64,000 bases of DNA from Rhytidiadelphus loreus (GCA_947034895.1 OX344761.1:25308863-25372862); one strand, 5' to 3'; shown: positions 1-11,640, counted from the first letter of the stretch. Translations and numbers: made by a program. Notes: generated from the letters alone by a model not told the origin.

Positions 1-18
1 GTGAGTTGTATTTTATTG

Positions 19-118
19 CACTAGTAGAATCCTATGTTTTATTTGACGTCACTGTCAACATGAAAACATGTGGATGTCTAGAAAAATTTGTCTAGAAAAA
101 CATAGGATTCTACTAGTG
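19..118. mobile_element. CACTA-type MITE with 3-bp target duplication
   Basis: A 100-bp non-coding element. It begins CACTAGTAGAATCCTATG and ends with the exact reverse complement, giving terminal inverted repeats of about 22 bp. The base triplet TTG lies directly outside both ends (16-18 and 119-121). A CACTA(G) terminus with a 3-bp duplication is the hallmark of the CACTA/CMC superfamily. It has no coding capacity, so it would need a transposase supplied in trans. A second, different member lies at 41779-41858. Confidence 0.85.
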
Positions 119-271
119 TTGTTTGTCCATTAATGTAGTGGGGGGCCTTGTTTGTGGGGAAAAAGAAGCCTCTTGGGGTTAATCTATATAAACCATTCAG
201 TAATAAAAACTATTTCATCTTAAAATTAAGAAATATATTATTTTTACAAATTCATAATCTTATAAATTTAA

Positions 272-1348
272 CCCTTAGAGCCCTTAGGTATGATTTCAGG
301 CCATTTTTTACTTTTGGGTTGGCCCTTTGTAATGCAATATTTGTTGGATTCTTGTGAAACTTTTACTACTAACTTGATGCATAGAAAATTTCAGACCAAT
401 CCAAGTCATGTTTAAGAAGTTATGACTCAATAAGACATTTTTTTTAGTTATGGGCAATTTTAGGTAGCCATGATAGATAGGTTCAATTGGGCTGAATTTT
501 TTTATACATACTCTTGACGAGCTTAATATTAACTTAACCCCCAAATTTGAAAGGCATACATGCACATGATTATATATAATTGTAGGATATTGCACAAAAC
601 TATTATTAAAAACGAGTGGAAGAAATTTCAAAAACTTTGACAGTGGAGATTGCAAGGTATTTGCATTAGAAGTGAAGAAAACAAGTTTTTTTGCACCTTG
701 TTCAATTAGATTTATTGGCTTTGAATCTATTTTTTTATTTTGAAGAATTGAGTTAAGAGTCAAGGAAATTTCTTTTATCTAAAAAACACTTTATTTTCAT
801 TCTTAAAAAATTGCTAAGTAGAGGTATATATGAGATAGAAAGAAAAACTATATTGTTACTAGTTCTAAGATGGAATTGAAATACATTAATCCCAAAGGCG
901 AGATTGTTCTAGCAAGCAAAGTCAACTATGTTGAACCTTATTTTTTGAGAAATTATGATAATTGAATTTAGAAATGAATCCTATAAGTTATTTTCTTAGG
1001 ATGATGCAATGATTGTTTGTAAAACAAAAAATTCACATCACTAATTTAAATGGAATGAATCAAAGCTTCACATGTAGACAAAAATATAATCTTTAAGAGA
1101 AAAAAATTAAAATGAAAAGAATTCAATTTTTGTGATTTTTTGGTTATACATGGCAAATTATTTTTTGGACTTAGTGTGGCATAACTTTTACTCTTGAGCA
1201 CCAATTGAAATAAAAATTATATTCTCCAAAAGCTAATGTGATTTCTTATCTTCAATAAAGGTTTAAAAAAATCTTGTCAAAAATTGAGGTTGTACAAGCC
1301 TACTCAAAATCCCAAGAGCCTCTTTAGGAGACTTTGGGACTTTTGGGG
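272..1348 (-). mobile_element. Degenerate TTAA-flanked TIR element, copy A
   Basis: The left edge is TTAA (268-271) followed by CCCTTAGAGCCCTTAGG. The right edge is GGGACTTTTGGGG followed by TTCA, one base off TTAA. An internal segment near 1049-1070 (AATGGAATGAATCAAAGCTT) is the reverse complement of a segment in the better preserved element at 39604-40534. This is therefore probably an older, inverted member of that family. No open reading frame of note is present. The right boundary is less certain than the left. Confidence 0.5.
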
Positions 1349-3650
1349 TTCAACGTACCAACATCAATCACATCAATAGATTTCAATAACATATTACACA
1401 ATATAAGATAGGAGATACGTTTAGAACATAGATGGTTTATGGACCTTCTACCTTATGCCATTTTTTCACATTAGTTCCTCTTTACTCTGACAAGATTGGA
1501 AAGGTTTAGAGAAAATCTCTCAAGGTTTGTCTTTGAAAGGCTAGTAATTAGAGGTAGTTAAAAATAATATTTTATCTATTATTTTAGTATATTTTCTAAA
1601 CTAGGGAAACTTATAATGTGAATTCTTATTAATCTAATAAGTTTCAATTTTTGGATGACTACTTTGATGATAGATCAATAAAAAAGTATGTACTTTTAAT
1701 GCCATGAACAACAAAAGTGTTTGTTCAAATCATTCTCTCCTTAACCTCGAAGGGCCCACAACAAATTCAATGAAATCTTGACCATTTCAACTTCAATCCA
1801 CTCAAGCTTTCTCTTAAGAAGAGATTCACATAATCCAGCTGTACCAATTGGTAGTCAAAAGAGACCTGGAGGTGTGCAGAAAAAGATGCATCTTTTGATT
1901 GTACTACTCAAAAGATTATAGTAGTCAAACAAGAATGTTTTTCAAAATGGAGAGGCCAGATTTTGGCCTCTGGGGCGCTCAGAGGTTAAGACTTAAAATT
2001 TTGAGTGTAAATTTTCATTCCTCATACTCTTCAATTTTCTCATTGAAGTAAAACTTGCTCTATATAGCCTTTCACTTCTAGTGAAAAGAGTTCTTTAGGG
2101 TCAAGTCATAAGAGATCATACATCTTTTTAGATTCCTAATCTAAAATGAATTTATGGTGTTCAAATGGTTGGCATTAGGTGTTGCAAAGAATAAGGTGTT
2201 TCTATTTTGTTGCAATGTTGTATAATCAAACAAGGTAGATATATCCATTGTCATTACTTTATCATTCATGAGACTTCCTTGATGTTGTAAATGTGTAAAG
2301 TGATGCAATTATATACAACACAATGGTATAATTGGAATTTGGAAATAAAATGTTCTTAATGGATCATTAGAAAGGAATGGTTTTGACATAGTTGATATTC
2401 ACTGTTACTAGTTTACAATTAAGGTTTTACTTATTAGAACTTTTTTTATAATCATCAAAGTGATACAAGAATTGAGCTAAAGTAGGATTGAAAAGTATTA
2501 TTTTATTTTATTTTATTACCTACAATGTGAATCTACATTGTTTGGCTTTAAAATGTGTACATCTAAACTTTATTGAGTTGTCTAGTACAAACCCAACTCC
2601 ATCACCACATAATTATACATTATTCTTAAATTGAATTTCATCATTTTATAGCTATGTATAAACTTCTATTTTACATTTTTATTACAAGAAAATTTGTATT
2701 GTCTATCAATGCAAAAAATCTCAAGCAATTTTCTTACAAATGTGATTGTTCTAATTTTTATAATAAAGAATTTTTTTTGGATATATCCAAGACATACAAG
2801 TAAACACAAGCTACAATGAAACTAATTAAACTAATCAGAGCTTTCAAATTTGGCAATCTTGATATTTATAAACAATTATTTGCAATTTTAATTTTTTTCA
2901 TAACATTTTTCGTTGTAAAAATGAAATTACTGTGATTTTGTAAAATTTAATTTATAAATCTATTATTTAAATTGAAACATTGATTAGAATAATAAGATGT
3001 TATGAATAAAAAATCAAGATTAGAATGAGAAACAATAATTTAAATTTGTAGACATTTATAATATAAAAATTAGTAATGGAAAACACACAATTAGAGTTAT
3101 CCTAAGTTACTCCAAGTTATTCAGGCAATTGATTTAGAGATTTTTTCAATTTCCGATTGTTCTTGTAGAACACATAACCATGTGTTAAGCTTAACATTTA
3201 AAATTGACCTCATAAGAACCTTCCCAAAATTGCATTTGCACAATTTCTTGACTACTTGTCCCTTAGGGATTAATGAATTTATTCCCAAAGAATCAACCTA
3301 TACAAAAACCTATATCTGAAACCAATATAACAAATTCTACAAACACAATATAAGATTTTCAATGAAAACAATACAAATTTTTTGAGACTGGTTTCGAACA
3401 AGAAGTATCAAGCCCTAATAAACATCCTAAAGCTAGCCTAAATCTAAGTTGAGGTGGCAATTCCTAGTTGCTAGAGACCCTACTTGAGCCACTTCATTGT
3501 CTCTATATGTCAGGAAAGTTTCAAATGCAAATAGAGTGGCTTCTGAATTGTGGCAAAAATAGGGTCTTGTACCCTACGAACTCCTACCCTACAATCAGTT
3601 GGGAATTCTGGCTCGTTAGGTAGTAGCTCACATTCTTTCCTACACGAGAT
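1349..3650. other. AT-rich intergenic spacer
   Basis: Low-complexity AT-rich DNA with no open frame that resembles a known protein on either strand and no clear terminal repeats. Nothing further could be supported. Confidence 0.7.
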
Positions 3651-4810
3651 TGACATTAGATTGAACGGCCTTGGGTCAGTGGTGGGTGTATAATATAATT
3701 AAACCACCAGCTTAAGTGGACAGACGTATCAGCAATGCCGATTCCAAGGGAAGGGAATTGTAATGAATCAAGATCCATAAGCAAAATTCAATCACGAAGT
3801 CCAATACTTGTACAGAACTTTCTTCAGGAAAAGGACAGAACATTTAGACCTTTAAATGGAACAGCACTTAGTCCGAATAAGAATTTAAGAAACCAATTCA
3901 AATAGTGTGTACAAGAATTTGTTTGCGGAAGCAGCGGAACTAGTTCAAAATGTTTTGCAGGGACCTAGTTTTCAGTCAACAAGCCCGTAGCCTTGTCAGA
4001 CCTGCCCGTTCACCTATTAGCTGGTCGGGGTCCTCTAGCCTGCTTCGGATGTTATCCTGCAAAGCACAAGGAAGTGAACATTGTTGGTAATCTAGAACAG
4101 TCCATGAAGTAGATGACTAAGAACTTAACATGCTACAGTAGTCTGCCAAACAGAAGTCATAGGAACAGCTGCCATCGGGCGCAAGCGATTGACAGAATAC
4201 GTCTACATGAACTGCATAATCTGAAAAATTAGAGTTTTTGATTCTTACTTCCGAATTGTAAATGGCCACCAACAGCACATCCATAAACACAGGTTACATT
4301 TGGGGTCGCGTCCAAAGCTGTTGGTTTTCAGAATTCCTGCTGTACAAAATGAAAGATGAAGGGAGATTAAAGACTAAGTAGAACTGGCTAGCGCACGTGG
4401 AGAGCACCAATGGATAACCTTCAATAGAATGCTTTGATCAGTGTGAAGGAAGGTGCTCATTCAGCCCGGCAACTGCACATGCAAACACACTAATCCATGT
4501 GAGAAATCCGTGGACAAAGTTCAGAGACTCACAAACTCGATACTTTCAATTTACTACTTTGTCAGAAGGAAGGCACTTCCAAAGAAGTCATGCTGATTAC
4601 CCCTAAAGCTTCCAAGAAGAAGAGCCGCGGCACAAGACCTCTGAAGCTAGTATATGGCAATAATAAAAGGACTCTACGCATCCGACAAACGCATGATCAG
4701 AAGCAGCATTCAACCGGGCAAACCTCTGGGTGAACTACACAATAAATTGAAGCAAGGACTGAGGTACATGGCCATAGACAAGCTGCTGTCGAGCGGAGTT
4801 AAGAAATTAC
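3651..4810 (-). other. 3' flank and probable 3'UTR of the ISWI gene
   Basis: Base composition rises to gene-like levels here, directly downstream (minus strand) of the ISWI stop codon. The stretch probably holds the 3'UTR and terminator. No polyadenylation site could be fixed with confidence. The frame at 4654-5070 on the plus strand is antisense to the ISWI C-terminus and is not a gene. Confidence 0.5.
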
Positions 4811-7800
4811 CTATTTGCGTTTTTTGCTGTTACCCTGCACTTCCTCTAAGCCTGGTGAGTTACCCCAACCCCTCCTACCAGGAGAAGGACTACCCTTGTT
4901 CATTTTCTTTTGATCTTTACGTGCCTGCCGCTCTCGCTGATCAAGCTCTTGATTTTCCCTCTCCACAAGGCGAATTAGAGTATCACATCTCCTGGCCAGT
5001 TCCGAGGGTGTCCGAGACTTCACAAACCAATCGAAGCGGAACACAGGAGAGGCATGCACGGCAGCCTTAAGTTCCTCCCAATTTCCATAACCCAATCTGT
5101 GTACAGAGCATAGTAGAAACCGGTCACACTCCTCACTGTAGAGTTTACCCTTGTTCTGGCCGTACTGAATCTTGAGTTCCAACCAAGGATTCCGGTACCT
5201 GTCCAATTTCTTACTCACTGACTTCATAATCTCATCCTTCCGAGAAATACGCGCCTCCCCCCTTTCTATGTTCTTTATGATTCTTTCGTGGTCATTGAGG
5301 GTCCCGTACCGGCTCCAGAAAACTTTGGAATATTTATCCACTTCTTCCTCTGTTTTGCCGTCAACTTCACTGGCGATGCTTTCCAAGTCATCACGACCGT
5401 ACTTCTCACATGCTCGCACGAATGCAACAAAATCACGTCGGGACCAGTTCTGGAAACCCTCCGAAAGCAGCTGCTCTTTCTCCTCCTGTTCCTTCTCTGT
5501 AAGACCCTCCTCTACATCCTCAATGATTCTAACATCCTCACCAGTCCCTGCTGCTTTGGCCTGTAAGAGCCCCTTCACTTCTTTCTCGAAAATCTCTGTG
5601 AGTCGCTGCGTGTTAAAAAACTGGAAATCGTGCAGTTGGGGCATCCGAGGGATTCGGGGCTCTCTGGGTTTAGGCACAGGCCCGGCTCGCATTGCCTGCT
5701 TAAAATAATCAGATTCCGAGTAATTCCGCTTGCGCTCACGCTTAGGCGGCTCTATCCAATTATCTGCGACGATCTTCTTAAACTCATTCTTACCATCCTC
5801 CTTGTCATCCTGATCATCAAAATCATAGAGTCCGGCAGTATCGTCCATCTTAAACTTAATGGCATCATCTGTAAACTTCTTCATCTTCTGATCAAGTTCC
5901 GCTGTCGCCTCTTCTCCTTTCGCAATAATACGGTCGATGTCCTCATCAGTAATCGTGCTATCCCCAGAACTGAACACCTTCTCGGCTCCATAACGAACCA
6001 TTTGCAACAACTCATCTTTGTTGACTGCTTTCTGCTCAGCCAAACGTCCTTGTTGAATGACTAGGGCATCCAGAGCCAATTTCTTGTATGCCCGCTCAAT
6101 CACCTTCTCTTCAATGGTAAACTCTGTGCAAAACCTAAACACTTGTACCTCTTTCTTCTGACCAATTCGATGTGCACGATCCTGAGCCTGCAGGTCAACT
6201 TGAGGATTCCAATCGCTGTCATACAAGATGACAATATCCGCAGTAGCCAGATTGATTCCCAACCCCCCTGCCCGAGTAGACAGCAGGAAACAGAACTTCT
6301 CACTGTTGGGAGCATTGAATTGATCTATCGCACTCTCACGATCATCACCACTAGTATTACCATCAATCCGGCAGTATTGATAGGTTCGATACTGACAGTA
6401 GTCCTCGAGAATATCCAAGAGCCTCGTCATCTGAGAGAAAATCAAAACACGCGACTGTCGCTGCTTCAATTTGGGCAGCAGTTTGTCCAAGAGTACCATC
6501 TTCCCCGCAGTTTCAACCAAATGATCCCCAGTGGTGTAGGGTGGACCCGGCTCGGCTCCCTCAAAAAGATACGGATGATTACAGCACTTTCGCAGCTGCA
6601 TGGCAATGTTGAGAAGCCTCTTTCTTTCACCTCCCGTGTTAATAGCATCCATGTCTTTCTGCAATAGTGCTCGATAGTATTGCTTCTGAAGAGTAGACAT
6701 ACCGACCTTCAGGATAGTCTCCTTCTTAGGAGGTAAACCCCTCTCCACATCGGATTTGAGACGCCGTAGCAAAAATGGCCTCAACACCTTATGCAACTGC
6801 TGGACAACTTCATGCTGGTCATTATCGCCTGAAATCTGAAACCACTCGTCAAAAGTCTCCGCTGAACTGAAAATCTCAGGAAGAAGAAAATTCAGAAGAG
6901 CCCAAAGCTCATGGAGGTTATTCTGCAGCGGAGTCCCAGTAATCAAGAGCCGGTAATTTGTGCTGAACAGACGCATGGTCTTGGCAAGAATGGAGGACTC
7001 GTTCTTAATACGGTGCGCTTCATCAATGATAATGTAACGCCAACTGAACTTCCGCAGTGCAGTCCTCTCTTTAATAGCCATCTCAAAACTCGTAACACAA
7101 ACGTCAAATTTCCCTGCAACGAGCATATTGTCCCGCTGATGCGTCCTCTCCTCCTGGTTGCCATGAAACTTAAAAGCGCGTAGTATAGGACAAAACCTCC
7201 GGATCTCGTTCATCCAGTTCCCCAAGGTCGACTTCGGCGCAACCACCATGTGCGGCCCAGAAATGCCGCAATACTCATGCAAATATGCAAGTAGCGAAAT
7301 CGTCTGCAGCGTCTTCCCGAGTCCCATCTCATCAGCCAGAATGCCGTTCACGCCGTTCTCATACAAGCGAATCAGCCAATTCAACCCCGCAAGCTGATAC
7401 TCACGCATCTTGCCATTAATGCAGGACGGCTGCACCAGCAACCTCGTCCCGCGAGCAGCGCCAGCGTCGTCATCCTCCTTCAGGTACTCCTTATCTTCTT
7501 CCTCCTCCGTTAACTTACTCCCGTGCCGTCCTTTGCTCCCTTTCTTCGCATCCTTCGCCGCCTGCGGCCCATTCGCAAAATGCGCGAAAATTTCCGTCTG
7601 CTGCAACAGAAACTTCAACCTCCCCTTGGCCTTCGTATTCATGTCGCTGTCCACCAGCTTGTTCTGCTCCGCCAGAAACGCGTCAACCTCTGCCTTCTTT
7701 CGCTTCTTCAAGTCGTGCAACCGCTGCCGCTCCCGCTTCGCGATATCCTTCTTCGTTCCGCCTTCCGGTTCTTCCTCCTCATCGTCGCTGTCCTCTGCAG

Positions 7801-7960
7801 AGCCTACCTCGGCCATGGCTACATCTTCGTCGCCAACCTCCGCGGCCGCTTCCTCTATCGCCGCTATCTCCTCGGGATCCTCTTCCTCGCCCGCCTCGGT
7901 CTCCATCTTTACATCCTCCTCCTCTTGCTTGGCCGCGGCTCCCCTCCTTCCACCGGCCAT
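4811..7960 (-). CDS. CHR11: ISWI-type chromatin-remodelling ATPase (CHR11/CHR17-like), intronless
   Basis: A single uninterrupted frame of 1049 residues, the usual length for plant ISWI. These proteins slide and space nucleosomes in the nucleus using ATP. Visible in order: acidic N-terminus (about 12-65); SNF2 ATPase lobe 1 with Walker A DEMGLGKT (210-217) and Walker B DEAH (313-316); motif TGTPLQNN near 341; lobe 2 with STRAGGLGIN (561-570) and the QDRAHRIGQ arginine-finger region (593-601); the acidic linker and HAND region (about 700-800); SANT (about 836-885); SLIDE (about 935-1000); and a basic tail ending KKRK. All catalytic motifs are intact. The start is the first in-frame ATG before the acidic N-terminus. 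Plant orthologues normally have many introns, so the single exon suggests a retrocopy that has kept or replaced the parent gene. An AAACCCTAA telo-box at 7987-7995 lies just upstream, consistent with a housekeeping promoter. CHR11 and CHR17 cannot be told apart here. Confidence 0.96.
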   Translation of the reverse strand: MAGGRRGAAAKQEEEDVKMETEAGEEEDPEEIAAIEEAAAEVGDEDVAMAEVGSAEDSDDEEEEPEGGTKKDIAKRERQRLHDLKKRKKAEVDAFLAEQNKLVDSDMNTKAKGRLKFLLQQTEIFAHFANGPQAAKDAKKGSKGRHGSKLTEEEEDKEYLKEDDDAGAARGTRLLVQPSCINGKMREYQLAGLNWLIRLYENGVNGILADEMGLGKTLQTISLLAYLHEYCGISGPHMVVAPKSTLGNWMNEIRRFCPILRAFKFHGNQEERTHQRDNMLVAGKFDVCVTSFEMAIKERTALRKFSWRYIIIDEAHRIKNESSILAKTMRLFSTNYRLLITGTPLQNNLHELWALLNFLLPEIFSSAETFDEWFQISGDNDQHEVVQQLHKVLRPFLLRRLKSDVERGLPPKKETILKVGMSTLQKQYYRALLQKDMDAINTGGERKRLLNIAMQLRKCCNHPYLFEGAEPGPPYTTGDHLVETAGKMVLLDKLLPKLKQRQSRVLIFSQMTRLLDILEDYCQYRTYQYCRIDGNTSGDDRESAIDQFNAPNSEKFCFLLSTRAGGLGINLATADIVILYDSDWNPQVDLQAQDRAHRIGQKKEVQVFRFCTEFTIEEKVIERAYKKLALDALVIQQGRLAEQKAVNKDELLQMVRYGAEKVFSSGDSTITDEDIDRIIAKGEEATAELDQKMKKFTDDAIKFKMDDTAGLYDFDDQDDKEDGKNEFKKIVADNWIEPPKRERKRNYSESDYFKQAMRAGPVPKPREPRIPRMPQLHDFQFFNTQRLTEIFEKEVKGLLQAKAAGTGEDVRIIEDVEEGLTEKEQEEKEQLLSEGFQNWSRRDFVAFVRACEKYGRDDLESIASEVDGKTEEEVDKYSKVFWSRYGTLNDHERIIKNIERGEARISRKDEIMKSVSKKLDRYRNPWLELKIQYGQNKGKLYSEECDRFLLCSVHRLGYGNWEELKAAVHASPVFRFDWFVKSRTPSELARRCDTLIRLVERENQELDQRERQARKDQKKMNKGSPSPGRRGWGNSPGLEEVQGNSKKRK

Positions 7961-8640
7961 CGCTAACCAATCTCAAAAAACTCGACAAACCCTAACAAAA
8001 GCTACACCAAATTAACAAACCCTGGCAAATTCCTCCACCAATTCGTCTCCCGTGAAGAAGCTTCGGCGCCGATCCGAGAACTCACACGAGACGAGTCGTG
8101 CGAGATGCTCCCGAACGCAGCAGCGCGCGACCGATCGGGGGACGATCTTACATTTGATCAACAGAGAACTCTCTTCACGCTAGGCAAAGGGTTTCGGAAG
8201 AGCCTGGAGCCCTAACGATTCTCGTCTCATTGGAGGTTCTCGTCGTCGAGAAAGTGGACGAGAGATGTCGTTCGCTGATGAAATACCGGTTGCATGATCA
8301 GCGGGCAACCTTGCATCTGATCAACGAAACTGGAGATTTACTCAAGCGAATATTGGAAGGGGTTTTCAGGGAGCTCTCGGCCCTAACGATTCTCGTCAAA
8401 ATGAGGTTCTCGTCGTAGGCGTCGTTCGTTCAGTAGTCGTTTGACGAAACGCGGGTTACTAGGCTCCCGCGCTTTGGGAATGGCGGGAGTTACGAGGGAC
8501 GCGGGAGCGAGATTCAGGAACAGGGCGGGTACCTGTGCTTTTTGAAGTTTGAAATGAGGGTTTGTGACCCGTAAACGCGCCTCTTACCCGTTGCTGTTTG
8601 TGGGGGACGGATTAGCGGCTCATGGTGTGGCATTTGTGTC
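7961..8640 (-). promoter_or_regulatory. Promoter and 5' leader of the ISWI gene
   Basis: GC-richer than the surrounding spacer. It holds an AAACCCTAA telo-box (plus strand, 7987-7995) and further CCCTAA elements. It also holds two diverged direct copies of a block of about 105 bp (8148-8250 and 8311-8417) sharing CCCTAACGATTCTCGTC and GAGGTTCTCGTCGT. No TATA box is evident. The transcription start was not determined. Confidence 0.55.
8148..8417. repeat. Diverged tandem duplication upstream of ISWI
   Basis: Copy 1 (8148-8250) starts TTACATTTGATCAAC and copy 2 (8311-8417) starts TTGCATCTGATCAACG. Both end with CCCTAACGATTCTCGTC followed by GAGGTTCTCGTCGT. The offset is about 163 bp. It duplicates potential promoter elements of the ISWI gene. 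Confidence 0.7.
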
Positions 8641-8646
8641 ACAACA

Positions 8647-8808
8647 TCAGGAAAAAGTCCCCCGTTGTTTCAGTATTGTTTCAAACTATTCACAATAGAG
8701 TATTGAAAGTAAGTTATATTGTTGCAGTACCGTTCGCAGTTTTGATACAGTATACTTTCAATACTCTATTGTGAACAGTTTGAAACAATTGGGGGGGTAC
8801 TTTCCTGA
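8647..8808. mobile_element. Hairpin MITE-like element
   Basis: About 162 bp that folds on itself. The left end TCAGGAAAAAGTCCCCC matches the reverse complement of the right end, TCAGGAAAGTACCCCCC. The core CACAATAGAGTATTGAAAGTA is repeated exactly in inverse orientation at about 8752-8773. No target duplication is clear and no coding capacity exists. The superfamily cannot be assigned. Confidence 0.65.
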
Positions 8809-9031
8809 CGAAGTGCTTTGGGAAAGACCATCCACACTCTTAGGACCACTTTACATTATGGTGGAGAAGTACACTGGTCAAGAATTGTAGGGAAATGGAG
8901 CAATATGATTGGAGGAAAAAAAATTCTTCACCGGATTGGGTTTATACTGAGGCCAAGACTTGTCCGGTTGAGAACTTTGAGCATGGATGAAAAAATGACA
9001 TGGCTGTCTATGTGGCAACACTTTTGAAAGG

Positions 9032-9105
9032 GGAGTTCTCCTGAGGTCAAGTTTCTTGGGCGGACTCACCCCCCTAGACAAGAAACTTGACCTCTAGAGA
9101 ACTCC
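9032..9105. repeat. Short inverted repeat with about 26-bp arms
   Basis: The left arm (9032-9057) contains GAGGTCAAGTTTCTTG. The right arm (9080-9105) carries its reverse complement, with only a few mismatches across the arms. The loop is about 22 bp. It could be a very small MITE or a transcribed hairpin. No function is assigned. Confidence 0.7.
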
Positions 9106-10794
9106 AACTTCATTGATTGTCTTTTCATCATGACATCTCATCCATGCAATTGAAGGCTTCATTTTTTGTTTTTCATTGAGGGGACGCATCAATAACTTTC
9201 ATTTTTCACTTTGAAGGTGTTTTCTTGCTTGTATATTTTTTATTTTAGGGTTTCAAATTTATTTTGAGATCTTAACTTGAGTGTGGAACAATGAACATGG
9301 AATTTCTACTCTTCATTCTTACAAGACTATGACTATCCATTTCCAAAAATACTCAAAACATGACTTGGATTGAAATGAAATATGTATTGTATTGATTTTC
9401 AAAAATCAATACACATTTGATTGATTTGAATTTTTTTATCACACAAATTAGATAAGTAGATGCATTTTTTTAACAAGTTTAATTGAATTTATCAATCACC
9501 AGATGCAAAAGTTATGGCTTCTCAAAACTCACTACAATAAAAAAAAAACATATAAAACATGTGAGAGTTCCATTAGGGGTTATGATTTCTATTATTGTGT
9601 GTTGTCAAAATTGTCCTCTAGGTGAAGTTGTCCATTAGACTTCAATTTGTGAAGTTGTCCACAAGACTTCTCCACTTGGTGTTTGGACTACAACCGGTGA
9701 AGACTTCTTTTTTTAATAGTTTCTTTTCTTTTTGTCTTCTTTAACATCCCACTATGTGCCTAAAATAACCATGTCTTGGCCAAAACCTATTGATCAACCA
9801 GAGCACTTCTCCACCATAGTGTAGAGCGTCCCTTACTCACCAAACTTGGTTCGCTCAAATTTTCTGTCTAATTTTGATGAGCCCTCAATTTTCTTATATT
9901 CCTCTCGATCTTGTTCACCAAATATGATCCCTAAAAAGTTAAGTGATCATATATCATGTAGAATGAAAGATAAAACAACTAAACTTAGAATAAACAATGA
10001 TTTGAAGGGCTATTCCTTGACACACTACGATTGAATGTGAAGATAATGTTGTGAGGGGCCCATAATACTTTTCATTTACATTTGAAGTATATCTCCCCCT
10101 AGTGCACAAGGGTGCACATGATTTAACAATATTATTCATGTAAGTTGATTATTCTCAAGAGAAAACAAGGAATGGAAGGAAAGAGGTAAAGACAACTTCA
10201 CCTTATTGAGACCTATTGGCACATCTATATCATTTAAATTCTTGCCTAAACTATATGCTTTTTGACTATGTAATCCTTGGGTCAATTCTAAGCAGGTTTA
10301 TTTTCAAAACTAAAATATTTTTTATAGTGCAATTATACGTCATTCAAAAAATGAATGCTAACAGAATGTCAAATTTTCTTTTGATTCCTAACATGATCCA
10401 ACAAAAATATGGATAATTTGATAATGAGAACCATGCTCCAATGTATATATATGTAGATTTTAGGTGGAAGTATACATTCATTTGCCTTTGTTTAGTGGCT
10501 AAATTTTCAACAAATGTGTTTTTAAGATTATGAATTGGCTTTTATAGGAAACTGGCAAATGGTCATTGTATGGGAAGTTGGTACTTAAAATTAATAAAAT
10601 TGACAAATTCATATTAATGAAATTGACAATGACAATGAACCAAAAAGATGTGTTCACTGGTGTTTTGAGGCACCCTTGTCCCCCTCCCCATGCCAAAAAA
10701 ATAGAGGCCGTACAATTGGAGATTAGGAAATTTTGAAACCCCCATCTACGCCATGGATCTAGGAGGGTGACAAAAATTTGAGGCCATTTGATCT

Positions 10795-10925
10795 AGGTAC
10801 AAGGATATGGTATATGGATACGGATACAAGTGTGGGGTACATGTACGATACGGGTACAAATATGGTCACGGTACGGGATATGGTTACAATATGGGGATAT
10901 GAGATTTATCCCATATCGAATGCCA
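10795..10925. repeat. Degenerate GATACGGGTAC-type short tandem repeat
   Basis: About 130 bp of imperfect repeats of GATACGG, GGTAC and GGATATGG words, ending in the inverted pair GGGATATGAG...CCCATATC. It looks like an expanded, decayed microsatellite. No host gene is visible. Confidence 0.55.
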
Positions 10926-11374
10926 TATCCCTCACCTGAAAATTACAAGTGGTGGGATGGGGGTGGATTTTAGATATAATTTAATTTAAATTTCACCGGA
11001 TGTACTGGGGGTAAAAAAATTTGGATTTGATCGCATTGTGACATCCATATCACACACAATGCAATCAAAAGAGGCAATAGCTGCCTCACTAAGAACCTTC
11101 ATGACTCCCTAAGACATTATTCTCTTATTGTTAATTATGTTATGAAAAGACAATGGGAATTAAGGATTTGAGGTAAGTTCCTATGATGCGAGCTATAATG
11201 ACAAATGTTCTTGTGATTTTTTGAAACTTTAGGAAGGGAATTAAGGGAATGTACTAGCTTTGGAGGAGAATAATTTTTATTTCAATTGGAGCTCATGAAG
11301 AAAAATTACACCTTCCTAAATCCAAAATGTTTGAATTTAGGCAAGACAAAAGCTAACTTGAATAATATATATTT

Positions 11375-11640
11375 ATGACTATGCAAAAAGCTTTAATTCA
11401 TTCTACTTGGATTAGTATTGTGAAAATTATAAAGTCTTTTTTCATAGGATCATGATGTTTTACTTCTTACCATTTTTTTGAAAGGTAAAAATCACTAATA
11501 TTTTCAATTTTTTCCTTGAGTTTCAACTCAATTATCCACTGTGAAAAATTTTAACTCAAAACTTTGTAGTGCAAAAGTTTTTACTTATAAAGATTCGAAG
11601 TCTAAAAACCTAGTATGTCAAGTTGCAAAAACAGATTATA
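11375..11640 (+). repeat. Internal remnant of the TTAA-flanked element family
   Basis: Contains AAAGCTTTAATTCATTCTAC followed by CTCAACTCAATTATCCACTG and CTCAAAACTTTGTAGTGCAA. These match, in the same order and with small changes, segments inside 39604-40534. The spacing between the blocks is shorter, indicating an internal deletion. Neither terminus could be located. Confidence 0.5.

Noticed and set aside
5172..8015. Many open frames on the plus strand opposite ISWI
   Set aside because: They mirror the codon structure of the ISWI gene and have no domains or start context of their own.
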